From DATHWB01 sp040880725 (GTDB lineage: Bacteria > Actinomycetota > Acidimicrobiia > Spongiisociales > ZC4RG35), in NCBI GenBank assembly GCA_040880725.1, contig JBBDHV010000035.1, positions 35,805 to 99,804 on the forward strand: 64,000 bases of DNA, read 5' to 3'. The translations under genes were made by a program, and so were the position numbers. Shown here in pieces: positions 51,069-59,313 of the stretch. The notes beneath the pieces were generated by a model, which saw nothing but the letters and a program-made list of their open reading frames with translations, ran no database searches and was not told where the DNA came from. Every line of letters begins with the position of its first letter. Within the stretch, counting starts at the first letter, position 1.

Positions 51069-51671
51069 TCATCCGAGCAAGTCGTCCAGCACTGCCAGGG
51101 CGTAGTCCTCGGATGTCACCTTGACCGTGCGCATTCCCATCGACCTGGCGGGCTTGAGGTTGGGCCCGAGGTCATCGAGCATGATGCACGCCTCCGGTCT
51201 CACACCGAGCCGCTCCACACAGATCTCATAGATGCGCCGCTCGGGCTTTCGAGTGCCCTCGACCACCGATTCGACCACCGTGTCGAAATGGGCGGCCAGG
51301 CCGTTCGGGCCGAACGGCCTCCAATTGTTCGTGAGCGCGGCGAGGCGGAAACCCGAATCCCGTAACCGATCCACCGTGTGCAGCATCCGTGGTCGCACGC
51401 GGATCGAGGCGTCGATCTCAGTCATGAGCGCCGGCGTGTCGACATCGAGCCCCCGGGCTGCGAACTCGCCGGCGAACTCGGCGAGAAAGGATTCGCGGAC
51501 GATTTCGCCGCGTTCGTGCCGAGCCCACGAGCCGGCATCGCCGGTCTCGGTCACGAGCGTGTTCACGGTGCCCGGGGGGATTCCGTTGCGGTCCTCGAAG
51601 GCAGCGATGGCATCGAGCGGGGAGTCGAGCACCACCCCTCCGAGGTCGAGGATGACTGCTTGGACCGTCAC
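51069..51671 (-). CDS. HAD-superfamily hydrolase (HAD-IA)
   Basis: A 200-residue protein with motif I VILDLGGVVLDS, motif II LAALTNNWRP, motif III with Lys in GTRKPERRIYEI and motif IV ACIMLDDLGPNLK. The DxGGVxxDS form, rather than DxDG, matches the EPHX-N/HAD-IA subgroup of phosphatases and dehalogenases. The cap region carries ARHERGEIVRESFLAEFA. The GTG start overlaps the LON-domain gene's stop codon. Substrate unknown. Confidence 0.85.
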   Translation of the reverse strand: MTVQAVILDLGGVVLDSPLDAIAAFEDRNGIPPGTVNTLVTETGDAGSWARHERGEIVRESFLAEFAGEFAARGLDVDTPALMTEIDASIRVRPRMLHTVDRLRDSGFRLAALTNNWRPFGPNGLAAHFDTVVESVVEGTRKPERRIYEICVERLGVRPEACIMLDDLGPNLKPARSMGMRTVKVTSEDYALAVLDDLLG

Positions 51672-52291
51672 GATCCGAAGAGCTGGAGCCTGATCAGCTC
51701 GATCTGGTCGTCGAGCATCTCGACCGCGCGCCCGAAACGCTCTCGGGGTCCGGCGGCGGCGAGCAGTGCGTACGAGTCGAGCGGTGTCACCGGGATCAGT
51801 GCGGACAACTTGTACGAGGCGGCGACAGGATCATCGCCTACGTCGAGATCGATGTCGGCGGTGTCGGCCCCCAGTTCGGAGGCCATCGCCAGCAGGCGCT
51901 CCAATCTTCGGCACACCTCCGAACGCAACGACCCGACGTCGCTTGCGCGTTCCTCGAACGATTCGACGAGCGCCCACGGATAGGGGTCGTCTGCGAGCCA
52001 TTCGACCACTCTGATGCGTTCGACTCCCGCCGCGACGATCGCCCGATGGCCACCCTCCAGATCCTGATGGGCGACAACCCGCAACCTGGTCCCGATGGAG
52101 TTGCGCACGTCGCCGCCTCCCACCTCGAACCCCCGCTCGATCAGCACCGTCCCGAAGCTGCATTTCTCCGAGAGCACGGTGTCGACAAGATCCAGGTAAC
52201 GGCTCTCGAAGATTCGGAGCGGGACGCCGCTGTACGGGAAAACGACGCTCCCGAGAGGAAACATCCGGAGCCGTTCGGGAGGAGAGGACAC
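51668..52291 (-). CDS. Lon substrate-binding (N-terminal) domain protein
   Basis: A 207-residue protein from the GTG at 52291; the ATG at 52264 (MFPLG) is an equally plausible start giving 198 residues. The body begins MFPLGSVVFPYSGVPLRIFESRY, the signature of the stand-alone LON_substr_bdg domain (PF02190), and has no ATPase or protease part. Such proteins may guide substrates to proteolysis or act otherwise; no function is assigned. It runs into the HAD gene with a 4-base overlap. Confidence 0.85.
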   Translation of the reverse strand: MSSPPERLRMFPLGSVVFPYSGVPLRIFESRYLDLVDTVLSEKCSFGTVLIERGFEVGGGDVRNSIGTRLRVVAHQDLEGGHRAIVAAGVERIRVVEWLADDPYPWALVESFEERASDVGSLRSEVCRRLERLLAMASELGADTADIDLDVGDDPVAASYKLSALIPVTPLDSYALLAAAGPRERFGRAVEMLDDQIELIRLQLFGS

Positions 52292-52305
52292 TCTGGAGCA
52301 CCCGG

Positions 52306-52743
52306 TCAGGAGGGTCGCGGACGCACCGAGAACCGCAGGCGACTCGCCACCTCGTTGTTCAGCATCACCACGAACGAGTACGCCCCCGCCGATGGGAACG
52401 AGATGTTGTTGAAGGTGAAGGAGCGGGCGACGCCGACGTCGCTGCCGTCGGGGATTCCCTGGGGTCGGGCGACCTTCACGCCCTGGGTCACCGCGGGCGT
52501 GGGAAGCACCCGACCGCCGTCCTCGTCCTGGAGGTCCACTCCAATGACGAGCACCTGGTTCGTCCAACTCCACGGAACCCGGACGCGCAACCCGAGACCC
52601 AGAGTCGGATACCGGGCGGGGAACTCGGTGACGAAGAGCGTGTCCCACCCGCCGCCGAGCACATAGAGCTTGCCCTGCACGACTTGCACCGCATCGGCGA
52701 GGAGCGCGAAATCGACGGTTGGCTTGATGTCATCAGTGGTCAC
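52306..52743 (-). CDS. DUF6941-like beta-sandwich protein
   Basis: A 145-residue protein from the GTG at 52743. It starts MTTDDIKPTVDFALLADAVQVVQGKLYVLGGGWDTL, in the style of DUF6941 proteins, and has a mostly beta-strand pattern with an FNNISFPSAGAYSFVVMLN segment. Function unknown. It is 14 bases upstream of the LON-domain gene in the same direction, so both may share a transcript. Confidence 0.6.
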   Translation of the reverse strand: MTTDDIKPTVDFALLADAVQVVQGKLYVLGGGWDTLFVTEFPARYPTLGLGLRVRVPWSWTNQVLVIGVDLQDEDGGRVLPTPAVTQGVKVARPQGIPDGSDVGVARSFTFNNISFPSAGAYSFVVMLNNEVASRLRFSVRPRPS

Positions 52744-52827
52744 CCGGGCGATGGTACCCGCCCCACCTTTCGGTACCAGAGGTTGCGGCGTTTATCGTTC
52801 ACGTTCCGCGATCGAGCCAGGAGTCCC

Positions 52828-54144
52828 GTGTCACCGTCCCCCATCTCACCCGCCTCCGGGCGTCTCGGCGTGCTCCTGCCCGGCATGGGCGCCGTCGCCA
52901 CCACGTTCATCGCCGGCGTCCTGGCCGCCCGCAAGGGCCTGTCCCTTCCGATCGGGTCGATGACGCAGATGGGAACCATCCGCCTCGGCAAGAGGACCGA
53001 CAACCGCTCGCCGCTCGTCCGTGACTTCGTTCCGCTCGCCCCGATGGACGACCTCGTCTTCGGTGGGTGGGACCCCTACTCGGAGGACGCCTACTCGGCG
53101 GCGATGCGCGCCGGGGTCCTCGAAGCCAACCTCCTCGAATCCGTCGGTGACGAGATGCGGACGATCACACCCATGAAGGCCGTCTTCGACAACAAGTGGG
53201 TGACGCGTCTCGAGAACACCGACCACCTGGCGTCGTACGGCTCCCACCTCGAAGCCGTCGAACGCCTCGTCGAGGACATCGAAGGCTTCCGACAGGCGAA
53301 CGACTGCGATCGCCTGGTGATGGTGTGGTGCGGGTCGACCGAGGCGTACGAGGAACAGTCCGAGTGCCACCAGAGCCTCGATGCGTTCGAAGAGGGACTC
53401 CGCCGCAACGATCCCGCCATCTCCCCTTCCCAGTTGTACGCCTATGCGGCCCTCACCACAGGCGTCCCCTTCGCCAACGGCGCCCCCAACCTGTCGGTGG
53501 ATTTCCCGGCGATGGTCGAACTCGCAGTGCGGGAAGGCGTGCCGATCTGCGGCAAGGACTTCAAGACCGGACAGACCTTGCTGAAGACGATCCTCGCTCC
53601 CGGACTCAAGACCCGGAGCCTCGGCATCCACGGCTGGTTCTCGACGAACATCCTCGGCAACCGGGACGGAGAGGTCCTCGACGCTCCCGAGAACTTCCGA
53701 TCCAAGGAGGTCTCCAAGCTCGGGGTGCTGGAGACGATCCTGCAGCCCGAAGTGAACCCCGAGTTGTACGGCAACCTCTATCACAAGGTGCGGATCAACT
53801 ACTACCCGCCGCGCGGTGACGACAAGGAGGGTTGGGACAACATCGACATCTTCGGGTGGCTGGGTTACAAGATGCAGATCAAGGTCGACTTCCTGTGCAA
53901 GGACTCGATCCTGGCCGCGCCCCTGGTCCTCGATCTGGCGCTCTTTCTCGACCTCGCGTCCCGGGCGGGAAAAAGCGGCATCCAGGAATGGCTGTCGTTC
54001 TACTTCAAGAGCCCGCAGACCGCTCCCGGGCTCTACCCCGAACACGACATCTTCATTCAACAGAAGAAACTGAAGAACACCCTCCGATACTGGATGGGCG
54101 AGGACTTGATCACCCACCTCGGTGACGAGTACTACGAGGACTGA
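52828..54144 (+). CDS. ino1: Inositol-3-phosphate synthase
   Basis: A 438-residue protein from the GTG at 52828, with AGGAG 7 bases upstream. The NAD-binding part has GRLGVLLPGMGAVATTFIAGV in place of the compact mycobacterial motif, and the catalytic domain has CGKDFKTGQTLLKTILAPGLK and FSTNILGNRDG. It converts glucose 6-phosphate to 1L-myo-inositol 1-phosphate, feeding phosphatidylinositol and mycothiol. The chain is longer than the roughly 367-residue mycobacterial enzyme and closer to the extended family form. It overlaps DUF6941 promoter sequence divergently. Confidence 0.93.
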   Translation: MSPSPISPASGRLGVLLPGMGAVATTFIAGVLAARKGLSLPIGSMTQMGTIRLGKRTDNRSPLVRDFVPLAPMDDLVFGGWDPYSEDAYSAAMRAGVLEANLLESVGDEMRTITPMKAVFDNKWVTRLENTDHLASYGSHLEAVERLVEDIEGFRQANDCDRLVMVWCGSTEAYEEQSECHQSLDAFEEGLRRNDPAISPSQLYAYAALTTGVPFANGAPNLSVDFPAMVELAVREGVPICGKDFKTGQTLLKTILAPGLKTRSLGIHGWFSTNILGNRDGEVLDAPENFRSKEVSKLGVLETILQPEVNPELYGNLYHKVRINYYPPRGDDKEGWDNIDIFGWLGYKMQIKVDFLCKDSILAAPLVLDLALFLDLASRAGKSGIQEWLSFYFKSPQTAPGLYPEHDIFIQQKKLKNTLRYWMGEDLITHLGDEYYED

Positions 54145-54150
54145 TCCTCG

Positions 54151-54576
54151 ATGGCCGGAACCTCACCCGACGACGACCTCGACGTCGGGGAGTGGACGAT
54201 CCCGTCGGCCGAGCTCGACTGGCGGTTCTCGACTTCGGGTGGACCGGGGGGTCAGCACGCGAACCGCTCGAATACCCGAGCCGACCTGATCTTCGACCTG
54301 CAGGCGACAGAAGCGTTCCCCGCCGACCTCCACCAGCGTCTCCTCACGCGACTGGGATCCGATCCGCTCACCGTGTCGGTGTCCGACAGCAGATCGCAGT
54401 TCCGCAATCGGATGTTGGCGCGGGCGCGTCTGAAAGAACTTCTCACCGACGCCATGAAGGAGCCCAAGCGGCGACGTCCGACCAAGCCGAGCCGGTCGGC
54501 GAAGCGCAAGCGCCTCGAGGACAAACGTGCCCGCAGCGAGAAGAAGCGACTCCGCCGCGACCCGCGAGTCGACTGA
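54151..54576 (+). CDS. arfB: ArfB-like peptidyl-tRNA hydrolase / ribosome rescue factor
   Basis: A 141-residue protein. The catalytic STSGGPGGQHANRSNTR (about 27-43) contains the GGQ tripeptide that releases nascent chains, in the RF-1 fold of ArfB/YaeJ. The last 40 residues are strongly basic (EPKRRRPTKPSRSAKRKR and the RSEKKRLRR end), the tail that enters the empty mRNA channel of stalled ribosomes. It starts 6 bases after the ino1 stop, so they share a transcript, though no functional link is known. Confidence 0.9.
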   Translation: MAGTSPDDDLDVGEWTIPSAELDWRFSTSGGPGGQHANRSNTRADLIFDLQATEAFPADLHQRLLTRLGSDPLTVSVSDSRSQFRNRMLARARLKELLTDAMKEPKRRRPTKPSRSAKRKRLEDKRARSEKKRLRRDPRVD

Positions 54577-54591
54577 CCGACCGGAGCGGGG

Positions 54592-55869
54592 TCAGCCGAA
54601 CATCGATTGCACCGCGCCGCGATCCACCTTGCCGATTCCCAGGCTCGGCAAGGCATCCACCCGCAGCCAGCGGCGCGGCATCTCGTGGCGGCCAAGACGG
54701 CCCTCCAAGGCCGTCAGGAGGGCTTCGGGGTCGGCGTGGCCGGTGTATGCCGCTGCCACGACACTCCCCCATCGGTCGTCAGCGAGTCCGACGACCGCAA
54801 CCTGTCCTGCGCCTTCGACCAATGCCACGATGCGCTCGACCCGCTCAGCCATGACGTTCTCGCCTCCGGTGACGATCACGTTGTCCGCGCGACCCAGTAC
54901 TTCGAGCAGACCGCCGTTCACCCGTCCGAGGTCGCCTGTGACGAGCGGACCTCCCCGGTCGGGACCATCGAGGTCGCCGGGCGACACCATCGGTCCGTCC
55001 ACGACGATCCGCTGGTCGTCCCGGATGTCGAGCGCAACACCATCGAGGGGGACCAGCCGGTCCGGGCGGAGATCCGCCGGGTCGGCAGTGGCGATCTGCG
55101 ACGCTGTTTCGGTCATCCCGTAGGTCGGCAGCAGGCACATTCCTCCCACCCCGAGCGCCCGCTCGGAGGCGGGGCCGCCTCCGACGAGCCCGAGACGAAA
55201 GCCGGGAACCTCCCCGATGTCCATGTCTGCGAGCGTCTCGAGCATCGGGGACACGAACGAGGCGAGGGTGATTCCTCCGGTCCGCAACACCGCTGCCGTA
55301 CGCGTCGCCTCGAACCCTCCTCCCAGGACCACTGCAGAACCCTCCCGAGCGGACCGCCAGAGGATGGACAGCCCTCCCACATGGTGGAACGGCAGCACCG
55401 CGAGCCAACGGTCGTCGGAGCGATGATCGAGATGGGATGCCGAGGCCGCCGCACTCGCCTCGATGTTCGCCCAGGTGAGGCGAACCGCCCGCGAGTCGCC
55501 GGTCGACCCAGAGGTGAAGATCGCGCAAGCCGTCTCGGAGAGATCGGCGTCGAAGACGCGGGTCGGCCCGTCGCCCAGGTCGTCCGGACCGACGATGGTG
55601 AGATCCGCAAGCGATTCTGGGGCGGCGCCACTCGCGGGCAACGGAACCAACACCATGCGGGCGAGGGGAACCGCCAGCAGCGTCAGCAGGACGTCGATGG
55701 TCGGGTGCGCGACGACGCCCACCCTCGATCCCGGCTCCATGGTCTCCGAGAGCGATCCGGAGATCCGCCCGATGCGCTCGGAGGCGGCGGCGAAGTCGAC
55801 GACCCTGGATCCGTCGATGAGGAACGGGGCGTGCGGACGGTCACGTGCCCAGCGGGCGAGCCAGTCCAA
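54592..55869 (-). CDS. MenE-like AMP-dependent ligase (o-succinylbenzoate-CoA ligase family)
   Basis: A 425-residue acyl-adenylate-forming enzyme from a TTG start at 55869. The P-loop motif FTSGSTGDSRAV (about 115), the PTYGMTETAS segment and VTGDLGRVNGGLLEVLGR mark the ANL family, and the length and sparse N-domain fit MenE. The closing lysine motif is GIGKVDRGAVQSMF. Other acyl-CoA ligases are possible. It lies 6 bases after the sulfite-oxidase-like gene in the same direction. Confidence 0.8.
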   Translation of the reverse strand: MDWLARWARDRPHAPFLIDGSRVVDFAAASERIGRISGSLSETMEPGSRVGVVAHPTIDVLLTLLAVPLARMVLVPLPASGAAPESLADLTIVGPDDLGDGPTRVFDADLSETACAIFTSGSTGDSRAVRLTWANIEASAAASASHLDHRSDDRWLAVLPFHHVGGLSILWRSAREGSAVVLGGGFEATRTAAVLRTGGITLASFVSPMLETLADMDIGEVPGFRLGLVGGGPASERALGVGGMCLLPTYGMTETASQIATADPADLRPDRLVPLDGVALDIRDDQRIVVDGPMVSPGDLDGPDRGGPLVTGDLGRVNGGLLEVLGRADNVIVTGGENVMAERVERIVALVEGAGQVAVVGLADDRWGSVVAAAYTGHADPEALLTALEGRLGRHEMPRRWLRVDALPSLGIGKVDRGAVQSMFG

Positions 55870-55875
55870 GCGGCT

Positions 55876-56487
55876 TCAGTCCCCCCAGTAGCGCTGCTCG
55901 CGGAACGGGTCTCCATACATGTGGTAGCCGTTCCGCTCCCAGAATCCCGGCTCGTCGTGGTCGAGGAAACGGAAACCGCGCACCCATTTGACCGACTTCC
56001 AGAAGTACAAGTGGGGCACCACCAGGCGCAGCGGCCAGCCATGTTCGAGTTCCAGTTCCTCGCCTCCGAACTCCCAGGCCAGGAGGTTGTCGGGACGGAG
56101 GAAATCATCGAGGGGGAGGTTGGCGGTGAATCCATGCTCCGCCCACACCAGCACGTGGGTGGCTGCCGGGTCGATCGCGAACCTCGACATGAACTCGGGC
56201 ACTTCGACCCCGTGCCAGGCCGTGTCGAGCTTGGTCCATTTCGTCACACAGTGGATGTCGTGGATCTTCTCGCTCGTTGGCATCGCCTTGATGTCGTCCA
56301 GGGAGAACGTGGCCGTCTCATTGACGAGACCCTCCACGGTGAAGTCCCACGACTCGAGATCGATGCGCGGGGTGGAGCCGGCGTGGAGCACCGGGAATCG
56401 CTCCGTCACGTACTGGCCGGGCGGCACGCGGGACGCGTCGATGCCCTCGGAACCCAGATCCGCACCCCCACCTTTGAAGAACGCCAC
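55876..56487 (-). CDS. Sulfite-oxidase-like molybdopterin oxidoreductase
   Basis: A 203-residue protein from a GTG start. The central IHDIHCVTKWTKLDTAWHGVEV contains the Cys that binds the molybdenum of the cofactor in sulfite oxidase and YedY/MsrP-type proteins. A second typical stretch is HGFTANLPLDDFL with ELEHGWPLRLVVPHLYFWKSVKWV. It lacks a clear signal peptide, and no dimerisation domain is present, so it is the short, cytoplasmic type. The redox partner is unknown. It is divergent from a TlpA-like thioredoxin. Confidence 0.88.
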   Translation of the reverse strand: MAFFKGGGADLGSEGIDASRVPPGQYVTERFPVLHAGSTPRIDLESWDFTVEGLVNETATFSLDDIKAMPTSEKIHDIHCVTKWTKLDTAWHGVEVPEFMSRFAIDPAATHVLVWAEHGFTANLPLDDFLRPDNLLAWEFGGEELELEHGWPLRLVVPHLYFWKSVKWVRGFRFLDHDEPGFWERNGYHMYGDPFREQRYWGD

Positions 56488-56527
56488 GTCGATCCTTTCA
56501 CGCCGGCAGGCAATACCCTATCTGGCG

Positions 56528-57100
56528 ATGGAAACCGCTGGTCACGACGAAGTGTTCCCCGAACCCCCAGCGCCCCTCCGGCCCGCCCGAGGTCGGCTGA
56601 CGGTCGTCTTCGTCACCGTGATAGCCGTCGGTCTGCTCGTGGCACAGGCGGTGGGCGATCCCGGGGACGGCGGGTCGGGGGGCGCGCTGAGCGGGGTGGC
56701 CGCCGAAGTGGTGATGACCGATTTCGACGGAGAAGAGTGGCGCCTGTCGGAGCATCTCCGCGACGACGGCCGGCCGGTCGTGCTGAACCTCTGGGCGAGC
56801 TGGTGCATTCCGTGCCGGGAGGAGATCCCGGAGCTCTCCGATTTTGCCGACTCGCATCCGGAGTTCCTGCTGGTTGGCGTGGCGGTGAACGACACGCTCG
56901 AAGAGGCTCGGGGGCTGGTGTCAGACCTCATGCCTCGTTACCTGGTGGGCATGGACGACACCGGCCGGCTCCGCGACCGCTACCCGTCCGTGGGCATGCC
57001 GTTCACGGTGGTGATCGACGGTCAAGGACTCATCCGCTGGTCACGGGCGGGCGGGGTGACCGCGGCTGACCTCGAGACGGCCACCTCGGCGCTCGGCTGA
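56528..57100 (+). CDS. TlpA/ResA-like membrane-anchored thioredoxin
   Basis: A 190-residue protein. After an N-terminal cytoplasmic stretch a single transmembrane helix (about 25-44, LTVVFVTVIAVGLLVAQAV) anchors the outward domain. The redox motif is WCIPC near residue 97, in the FVVLNLWASWC context of TlpA/ResA/CcmG proteins, with the cis-Pro loop GMPFTVVID downstream. It would reduce disulfides outside the membrane, for example during cytochrome c maturation. The start ATG at 56528 lies 40 bases from the divergent sulfite-oxidase-like gene. Confidence 0.88.
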   Translation: METAGHDEVFPEPPAPLRPARGRLTVVFVTVIAVGLLVAQAVGDPGDGGSGGALSGVAAEVVMTDFDGEEWRLSEHLRDDGRPVVLNLWASWCIPCREEIPELSDFADSHPEFLLVGVAVNDTLEEARGLVSDLMPRYLVGMDDTGRLRDRYPSVGMPFTVVIDGQGLIRWSRAGGVTAADLETATSALG

Positions 57101-57114
57101 CCCGGGAGTTCATT

Positions 57115-57843
57115 TCAGGACACGTCGCTGAATTCGGCGTCGAACAGGAACTCGGCGTAGTCCAGGTTCGGGCCGGCGGTCAGCTCGGCCTGCACCACGA
57201 GCCGCTGCGCGGCGGAGAACTTCGGATGACAGGTGGTGAGCGTCAGCCAGGCGCCGGGCTTGGGATCGGTCACCCACACGTCGTTCGCGGTGACGATGAT
57301 CGTGTCCCGCACGGTGTATTCGTGTACGCCGATCGCGGTCTCCACTTCGATGACGTCGCCCGGATCGAGCTGGTCGAGGTCGTAGAAGGGAGCTCCATAG
57401 GTGGTGCGGTGACCGGAGACAACCGCATTCCCCGGCTGTCCTGGCAGCGGAGTCCACGGCATGTGGCCGGGCCCCTGATTCAACGTCGCGGGCGTGACTC
57501 CGCCGAACAGCACCCAGTCGAGGTCGATGGACGGAATCCGGATGACGCCGAGCGCGTCACCCTCATCCACGGCCTCCTCCGGGTGGAAGTCGATCGTCTC
57601 GACGACTGCGGTCGTCGGCGTCGTGGCATCTGTGGTCGACTCCGGGACCGTGACAGTGACAGTGACAGGACTTTCGAGGGTGGTGCGCCGCTCCTCGAAC
57701 TCGGTGGCGAGCCCGGTCCGCGCCTCGTCCTGGACGCGGTCATTCAGAATGTCGGTCACGACGAGCTGGTAGGCAACGATCCCGAGAGTGAGGACACCTG
57801 TCCACACCATCGCAAAACCTGCGATCCGAATCCTTCTACGCAT
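57115..57843 (-). CDS. Class E sortase
   Basis: A 242-residue protein from the ATG at 57843 (MRRRIRIAG). The N-terminus has a membrane anchor (about 6-30) followed by a Thr-rich linker. The catalytic triad of sortases is visible: His in VVSGHRTTYGAPF, Cys in LTLTTCHPKFS and Arg in AAQRLVVQAEL. The ALGVIRIPSIDLDWVLFGG start of the barrel fits class E sortases of Actinobacteria. Class E enzymes attach LAxTG proteins to the wall; no LAxTG substrate was seen in this window. Confidence 0.9.
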   Translation of the reverse strand: MRRRIRIAGFAMVWTGVLTLGIVAYQLVVTDILNDRVQDEARTGLATEFEERRTTLESPVTVTVTVPESTTDATTPTTAVVETIDFHPEEAVDEGDALGVIRIPSIDLDWVLFGGVTPATLNQGPGHMPWTPLPGQPGNAVVSGHRTTYGAPFYDLDQLDPGDVIEVETAIGVHEYTVRDTIIVTANDVWVTDPKPGAWLTLTTCHPKFSAAQRLVVQAELTAGPNLDYAEFLFDAEFSDVS

Positions 57844-57883
57844 CGGATTCAGGCTATCGGCAGCCGTTCGCTGTGCAATGCGG

Positions 57884-58648
57884 TCACTCGCCGACGAAAC
57901 GCGGCGGACGACGCTCGGTGAATGCCGCGACACCCTCCTTTGCGTCAGCGGTGGCAGCGACCGCCGTCAGCCCGGCCTGGAGCCGATCGAGCGCAGTGTC
58001 AGGATCAACGGAGGCGACGGACATGAACGCGTCGCGCCCCAACATGACAGCGGCTGGAGCGTTTCGCAACGATGCCACCGTCGCCTCGACCGCGTCGTCG
58101 AGCATCCCCCGGGGAACCACCCGGGACACCGCACCCAGACGCTGCGCCTCGTCCGGCGTGATGGTCCGCCCTGTCAGCATCAACTCCAACGCCGCTTTCT
58201 GCGGCATTGCTCGCAGCAAGGCCACTGTGATCATCATCGGCCACAAGCCGACGCGGATCTCGGGCAGCCCCAACTTGGCGTCCTCCACACAGATGGTGAC
58301 GTCGCACGCCACCGCGAGTCCGAACCCTCCCGCCAGCGCATGGCCATTGACCCGCGCCACGGTCGGTTTGCCCCCGCGCCACAGCAGGCGAAGAAGATCG
58401 GCGAATCTTCCCCGCTCGGAGTGTCGCCCGATGGGGTCGTCGAAGAATCCCGGCGCCAGGTCCCCACCGGCGCTGAACGTCGACTCGCCTGCACCGGTGA
58501 TCACGACCACGGCGACCTCGGGATCGTCGATCGCCTGCTGGAGACCCCTGATGAGGCCGTCGATCGTTTCCACGCCCAGCGGGTTCCGCCGGTCGGGGTC
58601 ATCGATCGTCAGCGTGGCGACTGCATCTGCGTATTCGTACGTGACCAT
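57884..58648 (-). CDS. Enoyl-CoA hydratase/isomerase family protein
   Basis: A 254-residue crotonase-fold protein. The oxyanion holes are carried by STFSAGGDLAPG and NGHALAGGFGLAVACDVTI. One catalytic Glu position in the family occurs in KLGLPEIRVGLWP, retained here. The rest of the chain, including the C-terminal trimer helix with AFTERRPPRF, is normal. Exact substrate unknown. It is divergent from the DUF5317 gene. Confidence 0.9.
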   Translation of the reverse strand: MVTYEYADAVATLTIDDPDRRNPLGVETIDGLIRGLQQAIDDPEVAVVVITGAGESTFSAGGDLAPGFFDDPIGRHSERGRFADLLRLLWRGGKPTVARVNGHALAGGFGLAVACDVTICVEDAKLGLPEIRVGLWPMMITVALLRAMPQKAALELMLTGRTITPDEAQRLGAVSRVVPRGMLDDAVEATVASLRNAPAAVMLGRDAFMSVASVDPDTALDRLQAGLTAVAATADAKEGVAAFTERRPPRFVGE

Positions 58649-58704
58649 CTCATCTCCCGGCTCGATCTCGGGGGCTCATCTGCCCAGTCTGGCGTCGAGA
58701 GCCT

Positions 58705-59301
58705 GTGATAGCGTTCGCATACATGCTGTGGCTCGTCATCGTCCTGTTCGTGGCGATGTCCGTTGCGGTGGTACGTGGGGGACGACTGACCAATCTCGCC
58801 GACATTCGGCTGAAGATGTGGTGGCTCTTGCCCTTGGGTTTCGCCATGCAGGGCATCGCCGGCGTCATCGACCCCGATTTCGGGTTCTACCTCGTCCTCA
58901 CGTCCTATCTCCCACTGTTGGGTCTGATGGTGCTCAACCGCGACCGGGCGGGACTGTGGCTCGCAGGCGTCGGTGTCCTCCTCAATTTCACGGTGATCGC
59001 ACTCAACGGCGGCATGCCGGTACTCGAAGGTGCTGTGGAAGTGGCGGCCGGTTACGCCGCCGGCGGGGCGGACCTGACGAACGCCGCCAAGCACACCGCG
59101 ATGACCCCCGACACGATGCTCGTTTTCCTCGCCGACGTCATCCCGATTCGAATGGCCGGCCAGGGTTCGGTGATCTCGATCGGTGACGTGTTCCTCGCCG
59201 TCGGCCTCGGTCGCTTCCTCGAAGCAGAGCTCCGCCGCCCTGTCCGCTGGTTCAAGCCCGGCGTGAAACTGCAGGGCGGCTCGGCCACCCGCCGGCACTG
59301 A
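58705..59301 (+). CDS. DUF5317 membrane protein
   Basis: A 198-residue protein from GTG 58705, or 192 residues from ATG 58723 (MLWLVIVLF), which follows a -10-like CATACAT. Five to six hydrophobic segments are present, with GGRLTNLADIRLKMWWLLPLGFAMQ and NFTVIALNGGMPVLEGA as family features. The family has no assigned role. It is convergent with the HD-domain gene. Confidence 0.8.
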   Translation: MIAFAYMLWLVIVLFVAMSVAVVRGGRLTNLADIRLKMWWLLPLGFAMQGIAGVIDPDFGFYLVLTSYLPLLGLMVLNRDRAGLWLAGVGVLLNFTVIALNGGMPVLEGAVEVAAGYAAGGADLTNAAKHTAMTPDTMLVFLADVIPIRMAGQGSVISIGDVFLAVGLGRFLEAELRRPVRWFKPGVKLQGGSATRRH

Positions 59302-59313
59302 GCCAGTGGTCCG